Below, piece by piece: positions 1-8,222 of a stretch of DNA of 64,000 bases. Under the pieces are notes generated by a model, which was not told the origin of the DNA, did no database searches, and worked only from the letters and a program-made list of their open reading frames with translations. Position 1 is the first letter of the stretch, and each line of letters opens with the position of its first letter. The stretch is from Cytobacillus sp. S13-E01 (GTDB taxonomy: Bacteria > Bacillota > Bacilli > Bacillales > Bacillaceae_L): NCBI RefSeq assembly GCF_029193815.1, contig NZ_JARFVC010000004.1, positions 62,001 to 126,000 of the forward strand. Direction: 5' to 3'. The position numbers and the translations under genes are program-made.

Positions 1-1
1 T

Positions 2-1246
2 AATGATGACATCAAACTACGGATTCAAGAAGTATCAGAACAAGAAAATGATTATTTAGGGAGGTCCATTTATTCCGTAGTTTATATGTATGAAAGCAGA
101 AACTCAGGAAATGGTGCTAGTATCGAGATTGATAAGAATACAGGTGAAGTAATTAGTTTTTATGATATTTCAGATGATGTTTTTGGATACGATCCTTCAG
201 ACAAAGACAAAGCTGGGCTAACATATACTCAAGCAGTTGCTAAAGCTCTAGAAAAAATTAAAGAATTTTCACCATCGATTATGCATGAATATTCATATCC
301 TATTAATAATGAATTAAATAAACTTGAACAAGATCGAGATGAGACATTTTTAACATTCCCAAGAGTGAAAAATGGAATTATCGTATCAGGTGACTCTATT
401 CAGGTATCGATAAAAAAAGATGGCTCACTAAGACGTTACAGTGTTCAATCACCAGTAGTAAAAGAATGGCCAAGCATAGATAAAGCAGTTGCTAAAGAAA
501 AAGCATTGCAGGATTACTTAGATCAACTTGATGCAAAACTAGCTTATACAAAAGTAGATTACGAAAAAAATCACTATTCATTAGTTTATTTCCGTGAATT
601 TGCTAATCAATTTCATTATTACAATGCGATTACTGGAGAATGGGAAAGTCAGAGTTATTATACAGTAGACCCAGGAACGAGTGTGGAAATATCACATCCA
701 ACTGCTGAACAAGAATTAAACTATCTCATTAAAGCAGGGATTATTAAAGTAGATGACCCAGACACATTTAATGCGGATGCACCACTGACGAAAGGTGAAG
801 CACTTGATGTTCTGATGAAATCAATTGCAAATTACTACGAGCTTGAGCGAGTAGAATACCAAGACAAGGAAACGTTCTCGAATATCGACAAAGATCATGA
901 ATACTATTCAGTCATTGAATTAGCAGCACAGCAAAAAATTATCGATACCGAGCAAGATACTTTTTCAGTAGATGAAAACATTTCAAATGAGGAGCTTGCT
1001 TATTGGTATATTCGAGCACTTGGCTTAGACTTAGCTGCAAAACATAGTGATATCTATACACTATCATTTAAAGACTCAGATCTTATTCAGAAAAAATACA
1101 CTGGTTATGTTGCTTTAGCAAATCAATTAGGATTATTCAATGTAAAATACAAATTATTTAACCCATCACATGAAGTGACGTTAGCTGAGCTTGCGGTGGC
1201 TAATATTAAACTAGCGAAACTGATTGGCGAAACAAGGTCATACTAG
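2..1246 (+). CDS. YcdB/YcdC-repeat surface protein, 5' end cut by window edge
   Basis: The reading frame is open from the first base of the window, so this is the C-terminal part of a longer protein; the internal ATG at 86 has no good ribosome site and is not the start. The visible ~414 residues contain a YcdB/YcdC-like (PepSY-related) repeated domain, with motifs such as EIDKNTGEVISF and VSIKKDGSLRRY. After about residue 230 come degenerate SLH-like segments, for example LIKAGIIKVDDPDTFNADAP followed by LTKGEALDVLM. Proteins of this type in Bacillaceae are secreted and wall-associated; their molecular role is unknown. The family call is from pattern recognition, and the start, signal peptide and N-terminal domains lie outside the window. 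A hairpin terminator follows the stop. Confidence 0.7.
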   Translation, partial: NDDIKLRIQEVSEQENDYLGRSIYSVVYMYESRNSGNGASIEIDKNTGEVISFYDISDDVFGYDPSDKDKAGLTYTQAVAKALEKIKEFSPSIMHEYSYPINNELNKLEQDRDETFLTFPRVKNGIIVSGDSIQVSIKKDGSLRRYSVQSPVVKEWPSIDKAVAKEKALQDYLDQLDAKLAYTKVDYEKNHYSLVYFREFANQFHYYNAITGEWESQSYYTVDPGTSVEISHPTAEQELNYLIKAGIIKVDDPDTFNADAPLTKGEALDVLMKSIANYYELERVEYQDKETFSNIDKDHEYYSVIELAAQQKIIDTEQDTFSVDENISNEELAYWYIRALGLDLAAKHSDIYTLSFKDSDLIQKKYTGYVALANQLGLFNVKYKLFNPSHEVTLAELAVANIKLAKLIGETRSY

Positions 1247-1277
1247 AAATTATTTTGAGAGCAGTTGCTATTTATTA

Positions 1278-1322
1278 TTCGACATCTTCTATGAAGATGT
1301 CGAAAATTCTGAAGATGTCGAA
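1278..1322 (+). terminator. Hairpin terminator with a duplicated right arm
   Basis: A perfect 12-bp stem (TTCGACATCTTC / GAAGATGTCGAA) with a 3-nt loop lies just after the YcdB-like gene. The right arm plus AAATTCT is then repeated directly, so the left arm could pair with either copy. There is only a weak T-tract. A related GAAGATGTCGAA word recurs near 5155. Confidence 0.55.
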
Positions 1323-1426
1323 AATTCTATCTGAACCAATATTTACGTCCCAATACCACATAATATTTTATGATTCACTTGTGGTTTTGGAGGGATATAT
1401 TACGAATTTCCATTAACTCGATTATC

Positions 1427-1537
1427 TCATGAAAAAACTCGAATAAAAATATATAACCAGCCAATAGCGGCTATCCACAAGGGGATACTTAAACTTACTC
1501 CCCATATCATTCCAATAAAAAAACGAGTATTCTCCAT
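1427..1537 (-). CDS. Possible 36-aa single-helix membrane peptide
   Basis: A short minus-strand frame starts at ATG 1537 and encodes MENTRFFIGMIWGVSLSI, then PLWIAAIGWLYIFIRVFS. It is almost entirely one hydrophobic helix with charged residues only near the ends. Similar tiny hydrophobic proteins are common in Bacillaceae. The ribosome site is weak (GGTG about 8 nt upstream) and no homologue is recalled by name, so this is a candidate only. It may equally be a remnant in the otherwise empty stretch between the YcdB-like gene and the riboswitch. Confidence 0.3.
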   Translation of the reverse strand: MENTRFFIGMIWGVSLSIPLWIAAIGWLYIFIRVFS

Positions 1538-1830
1538 TGCCGACACCATCACTTTCACTTATAGATAACCGTGATTAGATTTAAGTCACTTTTTCTATTT
1601 ATACCCATTTACGATTAGTTATATTCAGTGTATCTTCAATGATTCAGTAAAGAGAACATCAAGTGATAAGCTGTTGTCTGTCATAGTAACAACAATTAGA
1701 TTATTTTGAATTAGTTGTTTGTGCTATCTATCAGTTAAAAATAACTTAAAAGTTATATATACATATAGTTAAAAAGACCCTTTTCGGAAGAATCATAGTT
1801 ACTATATACTTAATTAAACAACATAAATTG
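1538..1830. other. Intergenic stretch without recognisable gene
   Basis: AT-rich sequence upstream of the first riboswitch. No convincing reading frame is visible on either strand. It must hold the promoter for the riboswitch transcript; an AT-rich block around 1740-1770 is the likely area, but no clear -35/-10 pair was assigned. Confidence 0.4.
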
Positions 1831-1833
1831 TAC

Positions 1834-1912
1834 GAAACGGCAAAACCATTGAAAAATGGTGACGCAAAACTATAGGGGCTAATGTCATTGACTATGCCAG
1901 CCAGTTTCCGAA
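1834..1912 (+). promoter_or_regulatory. c-di-GMP-I (GEMM-I) riboswitch
   Basis: The class signature is visible in order: ACGGCAAAACC, a short stem capped by a GAAA loop (CCATTGAAAAATGG), GACGCAAAA, the CTAA tetraloop-receptor element, and the closing side GCCAGCCAGTTTCCG. This matches the GEMM-I consensus. It precedes the 54-aa gene at 1957 by about 45 nt. The GTG start and its GAGGGGG ribosome site lie directly after the aptamer with no obvious terminator hairpin, so translational control is more likely than attenuation. Which direction c-di-GMP switches the gene cannot be read from sequence. Confidence 0.85.
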
Positions 1913-1956
1913 TACGACTCGTCGATTTATGAATATTTTTTCGAGGGGGATTTTAT

Positions 1957-2121
1957 GTGTTAAAGACTATTTACCGAGTAAAGTACTATTGGCATTATAC
2001 ACAATGGAAGCAAAATCAGGTTCTATTTAATGACTGCTTAAATGAAAGTGTTAAATCGCTACTAGAATCAAAAGCTTCCTATCATGAAAGAGCTGCAATT
2101 GATTACATGCTGAAAATGTAA
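1957..2121 (+). CDS. 54-aa orphan protein under c-di-GMP riboswitch
   Basis: Frame begins at GTG 1957 with a strong GAGGGGG ribosome site 7 nt upstream and ends at TAA 2119-2121, followed by a terminator. The product (VLKTIYRVKYYWHYTQWKQN at its N-terminus) is basic and aromatic at the start, then helical and amphipathic, ending in SYHERAAIDYMLKM. There is no signal peptide, transmembrane helix, cysteine or recognisable domain. Its position between a c-di-GMP-I aptamer and a terminator, as the only gene of the transcript, is the main evidence that it is real and that it responds to c-di-GMP. Function unknown; a cytoplasmic effector or adaptor in the sessile/motile switch is an inference. Confidence 0.65.
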   Translation: MLKTIYRVKYYWHYTQWKQNQVLFNDCLNESVKSLLESKASYHERAAIDYMLKM

Positions 2122-2151
2122 TCATTCCTTAAAATTAATATTATAGATAAA

Positions 2152-2190
2152 GTGGGATAATAGGAAACTATTGTTCCATTTTTTGTTTTA
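2152..2190 (+). terminator. Rho-independent terminator after the 54-aa gene
   Basis: A 12-bp stem with GAAA loop (GTGGGATAATAG / CTATTGTTCCAT, three G-T wobbles) followed by TTTTTGTTTTA. It closes a monocistronic riboswitch-controlled transcript. Confidence 0.75.
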
Positions 2191-2394
2191 TGAATGTTAT
2201 ACATAGTTTATTTTAACAAATTATTTGATGTTGTTCTGCTAAACATCTTCGTCAGCCCTGTCTTCTATAATCCTAGGTAACGTTACTTTCTCTTCATCTG
2301 TACCAATAAAATAATATATTCCAAATTACACCACCCAGTGATTGACGAAAATGGAGTCATCGCGAATTAGCCTGTGAACTGATTTAAAAAGTAG

Positions 2395-2661
2395 TTGGCA
2401 AAGAGATGCAGCTACAGAACTGAACTTCTACAGGCCCGTTTTAGTATTAATAAAACTATTTTCTGGGTCGATGAACTTTGTTATATCTTTATTAGGACTT
2501 GCCACATTTTTTTTCTTGATGGTTATCGAAGAACAATTTTACATAATCAACCACCAAATTGGGTATTTCTTTTATACTCATTACTATTTAGCATTTTTGT
2601 ATTAATCATTGGCTGGATAACCTTTATGAAACTAGAAAAGAACTTCGCTGATGTAGTGTAA
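2395..2661 (+). pseudogene. ABC-2 polysaccharide export permease, C-terminal stub (TagG/KpsM-like)
   Basis: The last ~60 codons match the end of TagG/Wzm-type permeases: FLDGYRRTILHNQPPNW, a transmembrane stretch, then GWITFMKLEKNFADVV, the usual end before an export ATPase gene. Upstream of about codon 20 the similarity disappears and the motif normally reading LNPFFYLIDGYR is damaged (IRTCHIFFLDGYRR). Several transmembrane helices of the ~270-aa family are missing. The apparent start is arbitrary. It sits 17 bp before the export ATPase, the normal wzm-wzt order, and belongs to a decayed capsule or teichoic-acid export locus. Confidence 0.75.
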
Positions 2662-2678
2662 GAAAAGAGTGAATCACA

Positions 2679-3392
2679 ATGGGAAACGATTGTTTAATCA
2701 AACTAAATCATGTTGGAAAACATTATTCCAAGAGTGCAAGTAGTTTATTTGATATTAAAAATAAATTATTAAACCGTCAAAAAGCGGAAGGATACTGGTC
2801 ATTAAGAGATATTTCACTGACAATCCAAAAAGGTGAGACTGTTGCAATACTTGGTGGGAACGGATCGGGAAAAAGCACGTTGCTAAAGGTTATTTTAGGT
2901 GTAACAGCACCGACAGAGGGATCGGTAGAAGTAAGAGGAAGAATAGGTGGCTTAATAGAACTTGGAGCAGGATTTCATAAAGAGATGACAGGAAGAGAAA
3001 ATATCTATATTAATGGGGTCGTCCTGGGATTGAAAGAAAAGGAAATTGACGCACTTATGGATGACATTATCGCATTCGCAGAACTAGAAGGCTATATTGA
3101 TTCCCCAATTAAACACTATTCATCAGGAATGAAAGTTAGGTTGGGGTTTGCGATTGCCATTCATGTGGACTCAGATATTATTTTATTAGAAGAAGTTTTA
3201 GCAGTTGGTGATGCGAGATTTAGGAAAAAGGCCATGAATGCAATTGAAACATATTTGCAAAATAAAACGATAATCTTTGTATCTCACAGCAACCAGCAAG
3301 TAAGGGAAATATGTAAAAAGGCGATTGTATTATGCGTACCATCGTTTCGTCTAACGTCAGAGGCTCATATGTATACGGGTCAATATACCTAG
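2679..3392 (+). pseudogene. Polysaccharide export ABC ATPase (Wzt/KpsT/TagH-like), 3' end replaced
   Basis: Residues 1 to ~217 are a good export ATPase: Walker A GGNGSGKST, family region GRIGGLIELGAGFHKEMTGREN, signature YSSGMKVRLGFA and the H-loop FVSHS. The Walker B motif reads IILLEEVLAVGD, with Glu where Asp coordinates magnesium. After KKAIVL (about 3330) the sequence stops resembling the family; the last ~20 residues are read from the antisense of a kpsC fragment. The gene is therefore truncated by a rearrangement junction and fused to foreign bases, and its permease is only a stub. Starts at ATG 2679 after the SD-like AAGAAAAGAG. Probably non-functional, although the nucleotide-binding domain is nearly complete. 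Confidence 0.7.
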
Positions 3393-3565
3393 GGAATAGG
3401 ATATAAGCGCAGCAAACAATTCATTAATAGACAAACTGCATACTCTACGACCAACTGGCTGCCGATCATGCGTTAATCCCCATCCTGAATAAAAAGGTAC
3501 CCCCATTGTTGTAACAGGTATCCCTCTAATTAATGCTTCAAAACCAGCGAGAGTTCTACGAAACC
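3335..3565 (-). pseudogene. Inverted C-terminal piece of a kpsC-like capsule gene
   Basis: Read on the minus strand, 3560 to ~3335 encodes [17 protein letters not shown], then [13 protein letters not shown], then (after a frameshift) [20 protein letters not shown]. This is the conserved GFEAL...PFYAGWGLT and PRY-DP block of KpsC/LipB-type beta-Kdo transferases used for capsule anchors. It continues from where the plus-strand piece at 3731-3997 stops (VYTI), so the two pieces were one gene split by an inversion. The downstream end runs antisense through the tail of the ATPase gene. Frameshifted and non-functional. Confidence 0.65.
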
Positions 3566-3730
3566 GAGCGATCTAGAGCATCTTCTCAACACGTATAATT
3601 TTGGCCAAAACCCCTCTTTAACGGTTCAAGCAAATAAGGCAATAGAGCAATTTTAAAAACTTGATGTAAGTAAATATAACCATGTAAGTAGAAAAAAACT
3701 AAAGATATGTATGTGGAAAAGCAAGCGTAT

Positions 3731-3997
3731 TGAGTGCTAGTGATTGGACAGGTTGAAGATGATGCTTCCATTCTTATGGGGAGCAATAGACGATGGTCGA
3801 ATAATGAATTAGTACAATTAGCATACCGTGAACATCCAAAGGGTGAAATTATTTATAAACATCCTGATATATTAGCAGGAAAAAGAACACGTGTATCTAA
3901 TCCAAGTGATATTAAGGACATAGCTAGGGTTATTTACGAACCTCTTTCATTGGTAGACTCTCTTGAAACAATTGACCATGTTTATACCATCGCCTAG
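3731..3997 (+). pseudogene. Plus-strand piece of the same kpsC-like gene
   Basis: About 87 codons match the middle of KpsC-family capsule polysaccharide proteins: VIGQVEDDASI, NELVQLAYREHPKGEIIYKH, then PDILAGKRTRV and SLETIDHVYTI. The usual continuation (TSL-GFEALLRG) is absent here and is found in opposite orientation at 3560-3335. The upstream half of the ~650-aa family is also missing. No ribosome site or plausible start precedes it. Confidence 0.7.
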
Positions 3998-4009
3998 AAC
4001 CTCGTTTCT

Positions 4010-4909
4010 TTATAAATTCAGTTGATCTTTTAATTTATTTGATATTCTTAACCGCTCTTCCTCCGGCACTTGTAAATACCAAACTCCATTAATTGTTGTT
4101 CCTGTACCGTTTATTTCAATGGATTCAGTATTATCATCAACACCACTATAGTTTGCTTGTAAGTTTTTCATTTCATCGAAACTAATATCCGTGCGAATGT
4201 TTTGACCAATCGCATTTAGAATAGTGTTAATCTTTGTAATGGAGGAAATTTTAGCTCCTTCTTTAATAATAGCTTTAATTACTTCACGCTGGCGATCATT
4301 TCGTCCGATATCTCCACGTGGATCTTTTTTTCTCATTCGAACATAGGCAAGGGCTTCCTTACCATTAAGTCGTTGTACTCCATCTGGAAAAGTTATGTTG
4401 CTCTGTGTAAATTCAAAACGATTATTTACAGTTACTCCACCAACGGCATCAACAATATCCTTGAAGCCTTCCATATTAACCTTTATATAGTAGTCTATAG
4501 GAATGTCTAGAAATTGTTCTACAGTTGCAATTGTCATTGGAACACCACCGAACGCATGGGCATGATTGATTTTATCTTGATTTCCACGACCAACGATCAT
4601 AGTCCTTGTGTCTCTTGGTATACTTACCATTTTCATTGAATTGTTTGTGGGATTGACAGTAACTATAATAATCGTATCTGTCCGTCCTCGCTCATTACCT
4701 CGCTCGTCAGTACCGAGGATAAGAAATGCTAAGGGATCTTTCTTTTTCATGTCTATCGGACGTTTTTCATTTGTTCGGTCTACTTCTTCGTGCATAACTA
4801 CGTCAACCGTGTTTGAAACCGAGAAATACAAGTACATGGAAAGTCCAACGACAAACAGTATTAGTGCAATCAGCATACTGGCAGAGATTAGTAGTATTTT
4901 CTTTTTCAT
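4010..4909 (-). CDS. LytR-CpsA-Psr (LCP) family phosphotransferase
   Basis: 299 aa with an N-terminal transmembrane anchor (residues ~5-30) and an extracytoplasmic LCP domain. Visible family motifs are FLILGTDERGNERGRTDT, SIPRDT, DKINHAHAFGG, and the arginine-rich YVRMRKKDPRGDIGRNDRQR. LCP enzymes move teichoic-acid or other anionic glycopolymers from undecaprenyl carriers to peptidoglycan. The arginines and aspartates that bind the pyrophosphate lipid are present, so it looks active. Start ATG 4909 has a GGAG site (TAGGAG) upstream. It is transcribed towards the capsule graveyard; with several anchor-polymer genes at 47-56 kb, secondary wall polysaccharide attachment is a plausible job. The specific paralogue (TagT, TagU or TagV type) is not assigned. 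Confidence 0.9.
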   Translation of the reverse strand: MKKKILLISASMLIALILFVVGLSMYLYFSVSNTVDVVMHEEVDRTNEKRPIDMKKKDPLAFLILGTDERGNERGRTDTIIIVTVNPTNNSMKMVSIPRDTRTMIVGRGNQDKINHAHAFGGVPMTIATVEQFLDIPIDYYIKVNMEGFKDIVDAVGGVTVNNRFEFTQSNITFPDGVQRLNGKEALAYVRMRKKDPRGDIGRNDRQREVIKAIIKEGAKISSITKINTILNAIGQNIRTDISFDEMKNLQANYSGVDDNTESIEINGTGTTINGVWYLQVPEEERLRISNKLKDQLNL

Positions 4910-5269
4910 AACTCACTACTCCTACGTTAAAACTAAATATAATTATAATTTTTGTTTCTCCGGAAACAGTAAGGTCTGGGGATACCATATATAAATATTT
5001 CATTTTAGTATGTATCAATGCTTGGATTACTATGCTAAACAATATTGCATCATATTATATCTCATTCCGTCAGACTACGGGTCCAACCTTTGAAATATTT
5101 GTCCTACCCTAACAAATGATTCGTTGTAATGAGATTAAATTAAATTCGACAGGTTCATAGAAGATGTCGAAAGATTGACAGGCACCTGCAAAATTTTTCC
5201 CCTTGCTTTATAGTTAAATTAATAGGAATATAATGGTATATAGATGAAGTGGAACTGAGGTGAATACAA
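4910..5269. other. Divergent intergenic region
   Basis: About 360 bp between the LCP gene and the flavin oxidoreductase gene. No reading frame convinces. A GAAGATGTCGAA word shared with the terminator at 1278-1322 occurs near 5155. A GGAATATAATGG block just upstream of 5270 could contain a -10 for the downstream gene. Confidence 0.4.
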
Positions 5270-6358
5270 ATGTGGAATAACAAAGTAACCAACCTACTAC
5301 AAATTACATATCCAATCATCCAGGCTCCAATGGCTGGGGGGATAACAACTTCAAGGTTAGTTGCAGCTGTTGCTAATTCTGGTGGGTTAGGGATGATTGG
5401 TGCTGGATATATGAGTCCAAATCAGTTACGTGAACAAATAAGAGAAATCAAGACGCTGACAAAGAATAGTTTCGGGGTAAATTTGTTTGTTCCAACTGAT
5501 TATAAGGTATCTAAAGTTGAAGTAGATATGGGGTTTGCTAGTTTACAAACATTTCGTTCAGAGTTAGGTGTAGTCGGTGAAATTCCTGCGATTTCTAATT
5601 ATGGAAAGGATCTCGATACATTTAATAAACAACTTGAAGTAATTTTGGAAGAAAATGTATCTGTTTGTTCCTTTACCTTTGGTGTCCCATCGAAAGAGAT
5701 TATCGATGAGTTGAAAAAACACCAAATTGTTTCAATTGGAACAGCTACTACTACAAATGAAGCAATTCAAAATGAAAGTGCTGGAATGGATCTAATCACA
5801 GTACAGGGTAGCGAAGCTGGAGGTCATCGCGGTACATTTGCTGACGAAAATCGTGATCAAGTAATCGGGTTAATGTCACTCATTCCACAGGTTGTCGATA
5901 AAGTATCGATACCCGTTGTTGCAGCGGGTGGGATAATGGATGGAAGAGGTCTTATGGCATCGCTTTGTTTAGGTGCTGGGGCTGTGCAAATGGGAACAGT
6001 ATTCCTAACTTGTGTTGAAAGTGGGGCACATCCTATTTATAAAAAAGCAATTCTTCATGCTAATGAGGATGAAACAGTTATGACACGAGCTTTTTCAGGA
6101 AAATGGGCAAGAGGTATAAAGAATCAATTTATCTCAGAAATGGAAAGCTATCAGGATCAGATTCTCCCTTTCCCAGTGCAAAATACGCTAACTTCTGCGA
6201 TTAGAAAAGCATCGGCTGCTCAGGAGAATCCAGAATTCATGTCACTTTGGACAGGTCAGACCCTAACATTAGCAAAAAATCAGACGGTTGAAGAATTAAT
6301 CAACCATACAATAAATGAGGCGACAGAAATTAGAAATAAGCAGAATATCTTGAGGTAA
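5270..6358 (+). CDS. NAD(P)H-dependent flavin oxidoreductase / nitronate monooxygenase family
   Basis: 362 aa TIM-barrel flavoprotein. Diagnostic segments are YPIIQAPMAGGITTSRLVAA near the N-terminus, GSEAGGHRG, and the phosphate-binding IPVVAAGGIMDGRG with LGAGAVQMGTVFL. Members use FMN; characterised ones oxidise propionate 3-nitronate and similar nitronates, and others work in fatty-acid metabolism (FabK-like). The GSEAGGHRG segment carries the active-site histidine of class I nitronate monooxygenases. Start ATG 5270 follows GAGGTGAATACAA. Single gene with a weak hairpin downstream. The substrate cannot be chosen from sequence alone. Confidence 0.85.
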   Translation: MWNNKVTNLLQITYPIIQAPMAGGITTSRLVAAVANSGGLGMIGAGYMSPNQLREQIREIKTLTKNSFGVNLFVPTDYKVSKVEVDMGFASLQTFRSELGVVGEIPAISNYGKDLDTFNKQLEVILEENVSVCSFTFGVPSKEIIDELKKHQIVSIGTATTTNEAIQNESAGMDLITVQGSEAGGHRGTFADENRDQVIGLMSLIPQVVDKVSIPVVAAGGIMDGRGLMASLCLGAGAVQMGTVFLTCVESGAHPIYKKAILHANEDETVMTRAFSGKWARGIKNQFISEMESYQDQILPFPVQNTLTSAIRKASAAQENPEFMSLWTGQTLTLAKNQTVEELINHTINEATEIRNKQNILR

Positions 6359-6413
6359 TTGAAGCAAGTAACTTCGGGACTATGGGCTATATATAATGTT
6401 TGGAGATAAAAGT

Positions 6414-6441
6414 AAGGTGTCAGGCAGTCGCTTGGCACCTT
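6414..6441 (+). terminator. Hairpin after the flavin oxidoreductase gene
   Basis: AAGGTGTCA pairs with TGGCACCTT around a short loop; the T-tract is weak (TTAGTT). Similar GGTGTCAGGC hairpins are used several times in this window. Confidence 0.5.
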
Positions 6442-6450
6442 TAGTTATGT

Positions 6451-6560
6451 TAAGGAATTTATAAAATTGTAAGGTTGTGTATAACTTCGAGTTTTTGTCT
6501 ATCTACGTCTAGCTCCAGCGACATCGGACCTGAGGTCATAAGCCATTTCCTTCTAGCTTT
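6451..6560. repeat. Dispersed modular hairpin repeat, left-end fragment
   Basis: The first 59 bp (from TAAGGAATTTATAAAATTG to CTATCTACGTC) are identical to 22181-22239 and close to 27450-27510. The element then gives AGCTCC, CATCGGACCTGAGGTCATAAGCC and stops, lacking the central and right-hand modules present in other copies. It fills most of the gap before trhO; the remainder to 6732 shows no gene. Confidence 0.8.
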
Positions 6561-6732
6561 TGTATTTACATAGAAAAGTATGAATGAATCATGTAACGAA
6601 GAACTACTACATTAAAAATGGAGTATAGTATCTTTTCATCTTAGTTACTATTATTACCAGTGCATAGATGTTTCTTTTTTTTGCATTTTTGATATTATAG
6701 AAAAGGAATAAAGGTAGATAGGTGTGATATAG

Positions 6733-7647
6733 ATGAATTATCAAGTATTACTTTATTATAAATATGTGCCAATCGAGGACCCAGAGACTTTTAGAGACGA
6801 ACAAAAGGCACTTTGTGATGAGATTGGCCTAATGGGTCGTATTCTTATCGCACATGAAGGAATTAATGGAACAGTTTCAGGAACTCCAGAGCAAACAGAG
6901 CAATATATGCAGGCTATGCGAAAGGATCCCCGATTTTTTGATATAGTTTTTAAAATAGAAGAATCTCAAGGACATGCCTTTAGAAAAATGAAAGTGAAGG
7001 TTAAACCTGAAATTGTTCATTTAAGTTTAGAGGATGATGTAAATCCCCATCAGGTTACGGGTAAACATCTTAAGCCTAAAGATTTTTACGAGGCAATGCA
7101 AGATGATGATGTCGTGATATTGGATGCTCGCAACACCTACGAATATGATCTTGGGCATTTCCGTAATGCAATCCGTCCTGATATTGAAACCTTCCGTGAA
7201 TTACCAGACTGGATTCGAAAAAATTTCAGTCAATACAAGGATAAGAAAGTATTAACATATTGTACAGGTGGAATTCGGTGTGAGAAATTCTCAGGCTTCT
7301 TAGTTGAAGAGGGCTTCAAAGATGTATCACAGCTTGAAGGTGGGATTATCAGCTACGGATATGATGAAGAAGTAAAGGGTCGCTTATGGGACGGGAAAAT
7401 GTATGTATTTGATGACCGGATCTCAGTACCAGTGAACCGCACAGATGAGGCAAAAGTGGTAGGGGAATGCTATTACTGTGGAGAACCTGAAGAACGAATT
7501 GTTAAGTGTGGAAATCCTGAATGTAACAAACACATAATCATGTGTGAAGATTGCGAGCATGAACATCTTCGTTCATGTAGTTCAGAATGTAAAGAACATG
7601 ATTGGAATCGGTATGTGAAGGAACATGGGATGAATACAGGGGTATAA
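6733..7647 (+). CDS. trhO: tRNA uridine(34) hydroxylase, rhodanese family
   Basis: 304 aa. An N-terminal ferredoxin-like domain ([32 protein letters not shown]) is followed by a rhodanese domain with [16 protein letters not shown] and the catalytic loop [16 protein letters not shown], and then a cysteine-rich tail of the CYYCG...CGNPEC...CEDCE type that probably binds zinc. This order is specific for TrhO (YbfQ in B. subtilis), which makes 5-hydroxyuridine at the tRNA wobble position in an oxygen-dependent way. Start ATG 6733 follows AGATAGGTGTGATATAG. Monocistronic: a hairpin repeat fragment lies upstream and a terminator downstream. Confidence 0.92.
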   Translation: MNYQVLLYYKYVPIEDPETFRDEQKALCDEIGLMGRILIAHEGINGTVSGTPEQTEQYMQAMRKDPRFFDIVFKIEESQGHAFRKMKVKVKPEIVHLSLEDDVNPHQVTGKHLKPKDFYEAMQDDDVVILDARNTYEYDLGHFRNAIRPDIETFRELPDWIRKNFSQYKDKKVLTYCTGGIRCEKFSGFLVEEGFKDVSQLEGGIISYGYDEEVKGRLWDGKMYVFDDRISVPVNRTDEAKVVGECYYCGEPEERIVKCGNPECNKHIIMCEDCEHEHLRSCSSECKEHDWNRYVKEHGMNTGV

Positions 7648-7660
7648 ATACAATACACCA

Positions 7661-7692
7661 AGGTGTCAGTTGTGAACTGGCATCTTTTTTTA
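7661..7692 (+). terminator. Rho-independent terminator of trhO
   Basis: 11-bp stem (AGGTGTCAGTT / AACTGGCATCT, two wobbles) followed by eight T residues. Confidence 0.85.
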
Positions 7693-7911
7693 AAAGATAA
7701 GAAAGTATAAAAATTTGAACCTAGTTTTAGTGTCTAGCTCCGGGCGCCATCGGACCTGAGGTAAGCCAATCCCTTCCCGAAGGCAAAAACGCCTTCAGTC
7801 AGGGCTCGTCTTATGCTTGACTTGCACAGGATGTGCTGATGTCGATGTTCGCCACAGGACGTGGCGGGTTTTAATCGACGCGCCGATAGGCGGGCGCCCT
7901 GCGCTTTTTTT
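7691..7911. repeat. Dispersed modular hairpin repeat, full-length copy
   Basis: Contains, in order, a TAAAAGATAAGAAAGTATAA leader, the left end GTGTCTAGCTCCGGGCGCC, a stem-loop CCGAAGGC..GCCTTC, the CTCGTCTTATGCTTGACTTG link, two further hairpins (GCACAGGATGTGC and GCCACAGGACGTGGC), and the right end GGCGGGCGCCCTGCGC followed by T6. Similar elements are widespread between genes of Bacillus genomes. This copy sits at the broken edge of the oligopeptide transporter operon. Sequence from 7912 to 8021 shows nothing recognisable. Confidence 0.85.
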
Positions 7912-8021
7912 ATTTCGGAAATAGAAATTTATACATTTATGTGAATGTTATTTCATTGCTATATTAAAAAACTAACTATTCCTCATCTTCTAGCACCATT
8001 ATAAAGAGTTTCATATTATAA

Positions 8022-8207
8022 AACCCCTTTCAACCTCCGACCATTTCGTGGGGGGGTATTTTAAGTGATGGAAGAGATTATTTAGCAACTAGCTGGTGGC
8101 TTGCAACATTCCCTGGAATTGCGATTACCATTACTGTTTTAGGAATTATCTTTTTAGGTGACTGGCTCCGTGATGTGCTGGATCCGCGTTCTGTAAGTCG
8201 GAAGTAG
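8022..8207 (+). pseudogene. C-terminal remnant of dppC/oppC permease
   Basis: In frame with a TAG at 8205 the sequence reads [56 protein letters not shown]. This is the standard C-terminal end of DppC/OppC peptide permeases (PPTPSWG..LSDGR, LGD.LRD.LDPR). An in-frame stop lies immediately upstream and no start exists. The solute-binding protein, DppB and the first ~80 percent of DppC are missing, apparently deleted at or near the adjacent dispersed repeat. The remnant runs directly into dppD with normal operon spacing. Confidence 0.9.
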
Positions 8208-8222
8208 GAGGGGGTTAAAACA

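Noticed and set aside
2395-2661. 88-aa frame as an independent small membrane protein
   Set aside because: Its sequence is the C-terminal end of an ABC-2 export permease.
4608-5042. Frames opposite the LCP gene and its leader
   Set aside because: Hydrophobic antisense shadows without start signals.
7691-7911. Transfer RNA or small RNA gene in the hairpin repeat
   Set aside because: No tRNA cloverleaf or anticodon arm; the same sequence recurs in modular form elsewhere, which marks it as a repeat.
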